DNA of 59,609 bases from Bacteroidota bacterium (lineage in GTDB: Bacteria; Bacteroidota; Bacteroidia; Chitinophagales; Saprospiraceae): the NCBI GenBank assembly GCA_029572935.1, contig JAKQHM010000044.1:1-59609 (forward strand), given 5' to 3'. The notes beneath the pieces were generated by a model. That model was not told where the DNA came from, did no database searches, and was given only the letters and a program-made list of their open reading frames with translations. Each line of letters opens with the position of its first letter. The first letter of the stretch is position 1. The position numbers and the translations under genes are program-made. Of the stretch, positions 53,184 through 59,609 are shown in pieces.

Positions 53184-55079
53184 TTATTGATTGATGTTGA
53201 TTCCTAAACTGGACGCCGTGTTAAGGTCTTGCAAAGCTTTTTCTTCCTGTCCCATTGCCCTCAGAGTTCTGCCTCTTTCCAGATAGGCCTGGCCCAATTT
53301 TGGATTGTGGCGGATAGCGGTACTAAAATATTCAATGGATTTGGGAAGGTCATTCAAAGCTCGGAGGCATCTGGCTCCTTCATACCAAAGATCGGCATTT
53401 CCGGGTTCCAATTTCAGATAACTTTCGATGTCGGCCAGCGCTTTTGCAAAGTCACCTTTTACGTTGTACAGGATTGACCGGTTCAAATAAGCCACTTTCC
53501 AGTTGGGATCGAGGATGACGGCCTGATCCAGATCGGCCAGAGCCTTGTCATACTGTCCCGTTTTTGCGTAGGCGGCTCCTCGGTTGGTGTAATATTCAGC
53601 TGTTTTAGGGCTTTTTTGAATGGCCACATTGTAGTCCTCAATGGCCTTGTAGTCTTCGTTTCTGTTAAAATATAATTTTGCCCTGCTGTTGAAGGTGGCA
53701 TGGCCTGCGTTCAGAGAAATAGCCATGCTGTAATCATCCAACGCCTTGTCAAATAGTTTCAGATCGCGGTAATAATTTGCGCGGTTGTTATAGGGAAGCG
53801 GGGTATTGTCGTAGAATTCGATAACCCGGGACCATAGGGTACCGGAATCTTTCCAATATTTGCATTGTCTGTAACTCAAGCCTGCCAGTACGATCAGGTA
53901 GGCAATTATAGCATAACGTATCAGGTTTTTATATTCGGATTGATAATAAGCCTGAGCGTAGTGTCCGCCGATAAAAAACAAACCCAGATAGGCAACGTAG
54001 GTAAAACGGTCTGCCAGGTATCCCTGTCCTGCGCCCAAAATCTGGAGCAAAAAGAAGACATTGACAAAGAAAAATGCAAAACCAAAAACAAGGGGTTTTA
54101 AATTTTTACGCCAGGCCGTCCAAAATAAAAAGAGAATTCCACCGGCCACAGGAAGGGATAAATAATGCCAAATCGTCAACTTTTCGGGATAGGGATATAG
54201 CGGCAGGGTCATATAAGGGACGATCCACTTGATCAGGTAGGTGATCAGACTGTAAGATCCTATAAAGATCCTCTGAAAGCCAGCATGGGTCTGGTTTGCC
54301 TCCAGTGAACCTTCCTGTTGCAGCATATAAATACCCAACAGTCCAAAAGCGAGAGAACCCAGGAAAAATGCCCATTTTTCAATTACCAGTTTTATTCCTA
54401 GAGGACGCCCTTTCCAATAGTCAGCCACCAGCATGGCGAGGGGGAGACTCACCATTTGGATCTTGGCAAATAAACCAATCGCAAACAGGGAAAAAACAAA
54501 AAATGAAGTCTTAAATCCCGGCCGTTCCGGGGCTCTCAGATAGAAATAGAAGGCGGGTAAGAAAAAAGCTGCAAAGAGGACGTCTTTTCTTTCGGTGATC
54601 CAGGCTACAGATTCCACCCGCATCGGATGGATGCCAAAAAGCAAGGTGGCGAATGCGGCAAACCAGGGATTTAACCCGAGGGTTCTGAATATCCGGAACG
54701 CAAAAAACACACATATCAGATGAAGGATCAGATTGGTCCAGTGCATGACCTGAGGGTTCATGCCTGCAAAATGATGCTCGATGGCAAGTGTCCAGTTGCT
54801 GAGCGGGTTATAGTTTCCTATGACCGGAGTCGTGAATATTTCCCGGTGCAAGATCTCCTTCTGATTCTGTATCAAAGGGTTTTCATACACATTTCGGTCG
54901 TCGTCCCAGTTGACAAATCCGTTTTTGAGGGAAGGGGAAAATACCAGAAATGTGATGGCCAGGATAGCAGCAAGTAACCAGGAAGGTCCTTCCTGATTTT
55001 GTTTTGCAGAATTGGACTTGCCGGAGTCCGTTTTTGTAATTACCTCCGAAGACTTCCTGGTCTTGTTTTTATTTCCCAT
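53184..55079 (-). CDS. TMTC-like polytopic membrane protein with C-terminal TPR repeats
   Basis: 631 residues. A charged N-terminus is followed by about ten transmembrane helices (residues about 33-410) with the loop motif NGFVNWDDDRNVYENPLI (D59-D61). The segment LLFGIHPMRVESVAWITERKD is characteristic of the DUF1736/TMTC-type GT-C superfamily, where acidic residues in the first loop are catalytic. From about 425 onward five to six TPR units follow (DKALDDYSMAISLN, DKALADLDQAVILDPN, AKALADIESYLKLEPGN). Eukaryotic TMTC proteins are O-mannosyltransferases, so a glycan-transfer role at the membrane is plausible but unproven. A TAATTTTG box (minus strand, 55093-55100) lies 13 bp before the start. 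Confidence 0.82.
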   Translation of the reverse strand: MGNKNKTRKSSEVITKTDSGKSNSAKQNQEGPSWLLAAILAITFLVFSPSLKNGFVNWDDDRNVYENPLIQNQKEILHREIFTTPVIGNYNPLSNWTLAIEHHFAGMNPQVMHWTNLILHLICVFFAFRIFRTLGLNPWFAAFATLLFGIHPMRVESVAWITERKDVLFAAFFLPAFYFYLRAPERPGFKTSFFVFSLFAIGLFAKIQMVSLPLAMLVADYWKGRPLGIKLVIEKWAFFLGSLAFGLLGIYMLQQEGSLEANQTHAGFQRIFIGSYSLITYLIKWIVPYMTLPLYPYPEKLTIWHYLSLPVAGGILFLFWTAWRKNLKPLVFGFAFFFVNVFFLLQILGAGQGYLADRFTYVAYLGLFFIGGHYAQAYYQSEYKNLIRYAIIAYLIVLAGLSYRQCKYWKDSGTLWSRVIEFYDNTPLPYNNRANYYRDLKLFDKALDDYSMAISLNAGHATFNSRAKLYFNRNEDYKAIEDYNVAIQKSPKTAEYYTNRGAAYAKTGQYDKALADLDQAVILDPNWKVAYLNRSILYNVKGDFAKALADIESYLKLEPGNADLWYEGARCLRALNDLPKSIEYFSTAIRHNPKLGQAYLERGRTLRAMGQEEKALQDLNTASSLGININQ

Positions 55080-55092
55080 CAGTTGATACCGG

Positions 55093-55100
55093 CAAAATTA
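55093..55100 (-). promoter_or_regulatory. -7 element (TAATTTTG) for the TPR-recN-fabI run
   Basis: An exact TAnnTTTG on the minus strand ending 13 bp before the ATG at 55079; no clear -33 TTG. It sits back-to-back with the lpxD promoter. Confidence 0.4.
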
Positions 55101-55163
55101 GACCATTTTACATTATTTCCTAAAGCCGCTTTCCAAAGGGTGAATCAGGTCTGCTTATGGTCC

Positions 55164-55190
55164 TTGGATGCACAATATGGCTTACCTTTG
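55164..55190 (+). promoter_or_regulatory. Bacteroidota-type promoter for the lpx operon
   Basis: TTG at 55164-55166 and TACCTTTG at 55183-55190 are 16 bp apart. The ATG of lpxD begins 4 bp after the -7 box, so the transcript would be nearly leaderless. Confidence 0.45.
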
Positions 55191-55194
55191 CACG

Positions 55195-56265
55195 ATGAAG
55201 ATATCTGCCGGGCAACTGGCCGCTCTGGTAAGCGGTACTTTGGAAGGGGATCCTGAAATTCTTTTGGAACGTCCCAGTAAGATCGAGGAAGCAGTTCCGG
55301 GTAGTGTATGTTTTTTGGCCAATCCAAAATACGAGCATTATTTGTACGACTCCAAAGCATCCCTGGTCATTGTACAGGATGATTTTGTGCCCCGCTCGAC
55401 CGACCATCCTGCATTGTTGAGGGTTCCAAATGTTTATCAGACTGTGAGTCAGTTACTTGGGATGTTTGAAGAAGGCCCGGGAAATGAACCCGAGATTCAT
55501 GCATCCGCCGTCATTCACCGGGGGGCAAAGCTCGGAAAAGGGTTGTCCATTGGCGCGTGTACCGTAGTGGAAGAAGGAGCAGAAATAGGGGAAAATTGCC
55601 GGATAGGGCCTCAGGTTTATTTAGGGAAAAATGTTAAATTGGGTCACTCCGTGACCATACACCCGGGAGTACGGATATACCGGGACTGTGTTATAGGAGA
55701 TCGGGTCATCCTTCATGCGAATTGTGTCATCGGGAGCGATGGCTTTGGATTTGCACCCCTCGAAGATGGAAGCTTTAAAAAGATCGCTCAGATTGGCAAT
55801 GTCGTTATAGAGTCCGATGTAGAGATCGGGGCCAACACCTGTATCGATCGCGGAACCATGGGCTCTACGCTCATTGGACAAGGATCTAAACTGGATAACC
55901 TGATCCAGATCGCACACAATGTTCAGGTGGGCAGTCATACAGCTATTGCCGCACAGGTAGGAATAGCAGGAAGTGCGAGGATTGGCAGCCGATGCATGAT
56001 TGGTGGGCAGGTGGGCATAGCGGGCCATCTGACTATTGCTGACAGGTCCGTTATTCAGGCTCAAAGTGGAATTGCCTCCACAATTGAAGAAGAAGGCAAG
56101 AAATGGTATGGTTCGCCGGCCATGGATTATTTTACTTTTCTGAGAGTATATAACGAGTTTAAAAAATTGCCACAGATCGCTAAAAAATTAAGGGAAATGG
56201 AGGCGGATTGGCAAGAATACAGCAAAAATCATAAGGAAGATGAATCAAACCACCATCAGAAATGA
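55195..56265 (+). CDS. lpxD: UDP-3-O-(3-hydroxyacyl)glucosamine N-acyltransferase
   Basis: Adds the second 3-hydroxyacyl chain in lipid A synthesis. ATG 55195 gives [21 protein letters not shown], the conserved LpxD N-terminus; an upstream GTG-type extension is not needed. The 356 residues comprise the uridine-binding N-domain and a left-handed beta-helix of hexapeptide repeats ([41 protein letters not shown]) with the catalytic His in AHNV. The C-terminal helix is charged. It overlaps lpxC-fabZ by 26 bp. Confidence 0.95.
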   Translation: MKISAGQLAALVSGTLEGDPEILLERPSKIEEAVPGSVCFLANPKYEHYLYDSKASLVIVQDDFVPRSTDHPALLRVPNVYQTVSQLLGMFEEGPGNEPEIHASAVIHRGAKLGKGLSIGACTVVEEGAEIGENCRIGPQVYLGKNVKLGHSVTIHPGVRIYRDCVIGDRVILHANCVIGSDGFGFAPLEDGSFKKIAQIGNVVIESDVEIGANTCIDRGTMGSTLIGQGSKLDNLIQIAHNVQVGSHTAIAAQVGIAGSARIGSRCMIGGQVGIAGHLTIADRSVIQAQSGIASTIEEEGKKWYGSPAMDYFTFLRVYNEFKKLPQIAKKLREMEADWQEYSKNHKEDESNHHQK

Positions 56266-57631
56266 AACCACAGTAACCGGTGTCGGTTTACATACCGGCA
56301 AAACGGTTCAAATGACCATGAAACCGGCACCGGCTGATCATGGTATTGTGTTTGTCAGAACTGATTTGGTGGGTCAGCCATCTATCAAGGCGGATGTTTC
56401 CAAAGTAGTCTCAACTAACAGAGGCACAACGCTTCAGGAAGGTGAGGCGCAAGTGTGGACGGTGGAACATACCTTGTCTGCACTGACCGGAATGGGAGTG
56501 GATAACCTTATCATTGAGCTGGATGGACCTGAGATTCCGATCATGGATGGTAGTGCCAGGCCTTTTGTGAATATGATCGAAAAGGCAGGAATTCAATCTC
56601 TCGAGGCACCAAGGGAATATTACATCATTTCGGAACCTTTTTCTTTCGAAGATGAGCTCACTGGAGCCAGCTACATGGCCTTGCCAAGCGATCATTTTGA
56701 GCTGACCACTATGATTGACTTCAACTCTTCGGTTTTGGGGCAGCAATATGCCACATTAATCAATTTGAAGGATTATAAGTCTGAGATTTCTCCGTGCAGG
56801 ACTTTTGTATTCCTGCACGAGTTAGAGAAGCTTCTGGATCAAAACCTGATTAAGGGAGGAGATCTCGATAATGCCATTGTGCTGGTAGACCGCGTAATGA
56901 ATCAGACAGAACTGGATGCTTTAGCTAAAAAACTCAATAAACCAGCTGTAAAGGTGGAAAAGGAAGGGGTCTTGAATACCATTTCACTTCATTTTGCCAA
57001 TGAGCCTGCCCGCCATAAATTGTTGGATGTATTGGGAGATCTTACTTTAATGGGAAAACCGATCCAAGGTAAAATTATCACCTCCCGTTCAGGTCACAAA
57101 TCAAATATTGAATTTGCCAGAGCCCTCAAAAAGAAATTGGCTGAACTTAAAAAGGGGGAGGGGGTGCCCGTGTATGATCCTGATGCTGAACCGGTCGTGG
57201 GGATCCAGAAAATTCAAAATATGTTGCCCCACCGATATCCCTTCCTTCTGGTCGACAAGGTGATCGAAATGGGTGAAAATCATGTGGTTGGAATAAAAAA
57301 TGTCACCATCAATGAAGGCTTGTTCCAAGGTCACTTTCCCGGGAATCCGGTATTTCCAGGGATGTTGCTTTTGGAGGCACTGGCCCAGACGGGGGGCGTA
57401 CTGGCTTTGAGCAAACAAGATGAGCCTGATCGCTATGATACTTACTTTGTTAAGGTGGAAAACGCACGTTTTCGGCAGAAAGTAGTCCCGGGAGATACCT
57501 TGATATTGAAAATGGAATTAATTTCGCCCATTCGCAGAGGATTGGTCCATATGATGGGGACTGCGTTCGTAGGGTCCAAGCTGGTATGTGAAGCCGAATT
57601 AACCGCCCAAATAGTCAAACGAGTTTCATGA
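56240..57631 (+). CDS. lpxC-fabZ: Bifunctional LpxC deacetylase / FabZ dehydratase fusion
   Basis: The N-terminal roughly 305 residues are the zinc-dependent UDP-3-O-acyl-GlcNAc deacetylase, committing step of lipid A. They show the zinc ligand His in [12 protein letters not shown], the substrate loop [15 protein letters not shown], and [20 protein letters not shown] followed by the catalytic His in SGHKSN. From about residue 320 comes 3-hydroxyacyl-ACP dehydratase: [13 protein letters not shown] with the catalytic His, and [20 protein letters not shown] with the catalytic Glu. This fusion is well known in Bacteroidota and couples lipid A to fatty-acid synthesis. It overlaps lpxD upstream and lpxA downstream (4 bp). 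Confidence 0.96.
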   Translation: MNQTTIRNETTVTGVGLHTGKTVQMTMKPAPADHGIVFVRTDLVGQPSIKADVSKVVSTNRGTTLQEGEAQVWTVEHTLSALTGMGVDNLIIELDGPEIPIMDGSARPFVNMIEKAGIQSLEAPREYYIISEPFSFEDELTGASYMALPSDHFELTTMIDFNSSVLGQQYATLINLKDYKSEISPCRTFVFLHELEKLLDQNLIKGGDLDNAIVLVDRVMNQTELDALAKKLNKPAVKVEKEGVLNTISLHFANEPARHKLLDVLGDLTLMGKPIQGKIITSRSGHKSNIEFARALKKKLAELKKGEGVPVYDPDAEPVVGIQKIQNMLPHRYPFLLVDKVIEMGENHVVGIKNVTINEGLFQGHFPGNPVFPGMLLLEALAQTGGVLALSKQDEPDRYDTYFVKVENARFRQKVVPGDTLILKMELISPIRRGLVHMMGTAFVGSKLVCEAELTAQIVKRVS

Positions 57632-58404
57632 TGTCTCCACAATCCAATGTCAGCCCGATTGCAAAAATAGGAGAGGGCACAATCATCGAGCCATTTGCCA
57701 CAATCAACGATGATGTTGAGATTGGAAGGAATTGCTGGATAGGACCTTACGTTACGATCATGAATGGTGCCCGGATCGGGGACAATGTCAAAATATTTCC
57801 TGGTGCAGTCATCAGTGCCATTCCCCAGGACCTGAAATACAATGGCGAGTATACCACCCTGGAAATTGGCAACAATACCATCATCAGGGAATTTTGTACT
57901 CTGAACAAAGGCACAAAAGCAGCAAGTACCACCCGCATTGGCTCCAACTGCCTGCTGATGGCTTATGTACACGTTGCGCACGATTGCGTCATTCACGATC
58001 ATGTTATATTGGCGAACAATGTCACGCTCGCCGGCCACATTGAAATTTTTTCCCATGCTACATTGGGAGGCTTGACTGCTGTTCATCAATTTGTTAAGAT
58101 AGGTTCTCACGTCATGATCGGCGGAGGATCACTGGTTTCCAAGGATGTGCCTCCTTTTGTCAAAGCAGCAAGAGAACCCCTCATGTACGAGGGAGTCAAC
58201 ATCATAGGCCTGAGGCGCAGAGGATTTACGAAGGATCAAATTGACCGAATCCACGAAATTTACAGGTACATGTTTGTGAAACACAGAAATGTAACCAAGG
58301 CGGTTGAGGATATTCAACGGGAACTGCCCGATAGTCCTGAAAAAACCTACATTCTGGATTTTCTGAAAACCAGCGAAAGGGGGATCATGAAGGGACTTCG
58401 CTGA
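57628..58404 (+). CDS. lpxA: UDP-N-acetylglucosamine O-acyltransferase
   Basis: First enzyme of lipid A synthesis. The 258 residues form a left-handed beta-helix (IEPFATINDDVEIGRNCWIGPYV, IFPGAVISAIPQDLKYNGE) with the catalytic His in AYVHVAHDC and the GGLTAVHQFVKIG segment. The C-terminal helical domain contains INIIGLRRRGF-type sequence (VNIIGLRRRGFTKDQI). Start ATG 57628 overlaps the lpxC-fabZ stop. The order lpxD, lpxC-fabZ, lpxA gives all three early lipid A acyl-chain steps in one operon. Confidence 0.96.
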   Translation: MMSPQSNVSPIAKIGEGTIIEPFATINDDVEIGRNCWIGPYVTIMNGARIGDNVKIFPGAVISAIPQDLKYNGEYTTLEIGNNTIIREFCTLNKGTKAASTTRIGSNCLLMAYVHVAHDCVIHDHVILANNVTLAGHIEIFSHATLGGLTAVHQFVKIGSHVMIGGGSLVSKDVPPFVKAAREPLMYEGVNIIGLRRRGFTKDQIDRIHEIYRYMFVKHRNVTKAVEDIQRELPDSPEKTYILDFLKTSERGIMKGLR

Positions 58405-58408
58405 TCCT

Positions 58409-59026
58409 ATGGAAATTCATCTGAATCAATTATCCAAACGATATGGACAGGTCCATTGGGTGATCAGAGGGCTGAGTTTTCGTTTTTTCACAAACCGGGT
58501 TTATGGTATTTCGGGCAGCAACGGTGCCGGGAAAACTACCTTATTATCCATTATGGCCGGTATGCAGATCCCTTCTAAAGGGGTGGTTCAATACCTTGGT
58601 TCCGATGGTTCAAAGATTCCACCCGATCAATGGTATCGATATTTCACTCTTGCTGCTCCCTATGCGGACCTGTACGATTATCTGACCCTGCGCGAGCAGG
58701 TAGTTTTGTTTCAGAAATTCAAGGGTTTTATCCAGGGTCAGGATGCCGAAGATGTCTTGAGGGTGGTCATGTTGGATCACAAGGCGGATGATTTTGTAAA
58801 AAATCTTTCATCCGGCATGAAGCAAAGACTCAAGCTGGGTCTTGCTCTGCTTTCGAACTCTGAAATTATCTTCTTAGATGAACCACTTACCAATCTGGAT
58901 GCGGGCATCCGTGCCTGGTATGCAGGCCTGCTGCAGCAGGTCAGGAGTAACCGTTTGATTATCATTGCATCTAATGAACCTGAAGATTTTAAAATGGTCG
59001 ACGAGATCCTGGACTTGAATAGATGA
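58409..59026 (+). CDS. ABC transporter ATP-binding protein
   Basis: 205-residue single ATPase domain: Walker A GSNGAGKTT (36-44 region), signature LSSGMKQRLKLG, Walker B IIFLDEPLTNLD and a short C-terminal end. It is small, like CcmA- or gliding-type (GldA-like) ATPases. No permease gene is visible before the window edge, so the transported substrate is unknown. It starts 5 bp after lpxA and probably shares its operon, which hints at, but does not prove, an envelope role. Confidence 0.93.
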   Translation: MEIHLNQLSKRYGQVHWVIRGLSFRFFTNRVYGISGSNGAGKTTLLSIMAGMQIPSKGVVQYLGSDGSKIPPDQWYRYFTLAAPYADLYDYLTLREQVVLFQKFKGFIQGQDAEDVLRVVMLDHKADDFVKNLSSGMKQRLKLGLALLSNSEIIFLDEPLTNLDAGIRAWYAGLLQQVRSNRLIIIASNEPEDFKMVDEILDLNR

Positions 59027-59238
59027 TATTTTGGCTCTCTAAACGGGGTGGTTTTTGATTTCTGGGAATGCTGGTTTGTTTGTTTCGCAGGAATTTTTTT
59101 TTCGATCACCTCAAATCCATTCAGGTCTTAATTCATAATCAAAATTCAGGTGAGAAGATTGACAATCAAATCTTATATTCGGTAGCTGGACATAATAGCT
59201 TAATTTTACTCAACAAAAGTGTCACTTCACTCCGGCCT

Positions 59239-59609
59239 ATGAGTTTATTTTTCGGGAACTCCAAAAAAAAGAGATACGATTCACTGTTGAATATTTGCCT
59301 GGAAGCAAAGCTTGAGCCTCTGGATCCCTCTCTATCAGGTCTTGTGTCCCAGTTGAAGGATATGGAGCTGTTCAGCCGAGGAGGCAGCAGGAAGGTTGAA
59401 AATTTGTTTGGGAGTAAGAGTTTCTATTCGGATCAATATCTTTTTGATTATTCCTATGTGGTTTCTTCCGGAAAGTCCAGCCACAAGTTCAGTCAGACGG
59501 TCATGTTCTACGATTGCAGGAACCTGGCCTTGCCTGATTTTTTTCTGAAACCTGAGAACTTTTTTGATATCCTGAAAGAGTGGTTTGGCTTTACGGATAT
59601 CGATTTTAT
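59239..59609 (+). CDS. Partial protein of unknown function (runs off the right edge)
   Basis: The frame is open from ATG 59239 to the window end (123 codons plus two bases) with no stop. It begins MSLFFGNSKKKRYDSLL and continues with LSGLVSQLKDMELFSRGG, SYVVSSGKSSHKFSQTVMFY and FFLKPENFFDILKEWFGF. The pattern of a charged linker, then a VVSSGKSSHKF-QTVMFY hairpin and an LALPDFFLKPENFF motif, recalls uncharacterised bacterial membrane-associated proteins. The same frame is open back to an ATG at 59068, an alternative start adding 57 residues. A frame from ATG 59023, overlapping the ABC stop, closes after 11 codons. Confidence 0.6.
   Translation, partial: MSLFFGNSKKKRYDSLLNICLEAKLEPLDPSLSGLVSQLKDMELFSRGGSRKVENLFGSKSFYSDQYLFDYSYVVSSGKSSHKFSQTVMFYDCRNLALPDFFLKPENFFDILKEWFGFTDIDF

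Noticed and set aside
59023..59058. Start codon overlapping the ABC ATPase stop (ATGA)
   Set aside because: The frame closes after 11 codons, so the downstream partial gene must start later, at 59068 or 59239.

Overview
The window is a chromosomal segment from a member of the Bacteroidota, most likely a Saprospiraceae-like or related free-living lineage (the phylum is well supported, the family is inference). Evidence: several secreted proteins end in type IX secretion (T9SS) sorting domains, including one CHU_C/gliding-type terminus; the lipid A genes include the LpxC-FabZ fusion typical of the phylum; an S46 dipeptidyl peptidase, a DUF1800/DUF1501 pair and a PF14121-like porin are present; and candidate promoters carry the Bacteroidota -7 element TAnnTTTG rather than a sigma70 -10 box. 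No rRNA, tRNA, CRISPR array, transposase or phage gene was found.

Layout. 1-580 has no credible gene but is unusually structured: a 155-bp imperfect inverted repeat with integron attC-like ends (63-217), then a run of perfect small hairpins (240-434). 664-2967 (+) encodes an S8 protease and inorganic pyrophosphatase. 3041-5339 (-) is a metX-hom operon; 230 bases upstream of metX is a nine-codon leader ORF, MMHCCCCMQ, which looks like a cysteine/methionine-sensing attenuator (5567-5596). 6144-16692 (+) holds a 1167-residue beta-propeller T9SS protein, a DPP11-type S46 peptidase, a 1364-residue CHU_C-terminated repeat protein and a pseudouridine synthase.

16889-22000 (+) is a compact operon interleaving biotin carboxyl carrier, a short mutase small subunit-like protein, biotin carboxylase and cobalamin-dependent methylmalonyl-CoA mutase, i.e. 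most of the propionyl-CoA to succinyl-CoA route without the carboxyltransferase. Facing it, 22068-24728 (-) carries xseB, xseA and sucC; SucC uses the succinyl-CoA that the mutase makes. Two tandem T9SS M43 metalloproteases (24758-27780, -) are followed by mdh (27891, +), a peroxiredoxin-like protein and a secreted unknown. 30489-34302 mixes tilS, a small lipoprotein, mltG and panB. 34606-38594 (+) has a lipoprotein, dnaK with a strong terminator, and a YceI protein with its own terminator.

38719-42707 (-) is a DUF1800-DUF1501-discoidin/T9SS operon. 42912-47350 (+) has yaaA, a penicillin acylase-family enzyme and two unknown membrane or envelope genes. 47362-55079 (-) is a same-strand run: TMTC-like TPR membrane protein, recN, fabI, an LVIVD-repeat T9SS protein and a putative porin. 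55195-59026 (+) is lpxD, lpxC-fabZ, lpxA and an ABC ATPase, followed by a partial CDS running off the right edge.

The most promising novel elements are the poly-Cys/Met leader in front of metX, the attC-like and hairpin-array DNA at the left edge, and the interleaved carboxylase/mutase operon.
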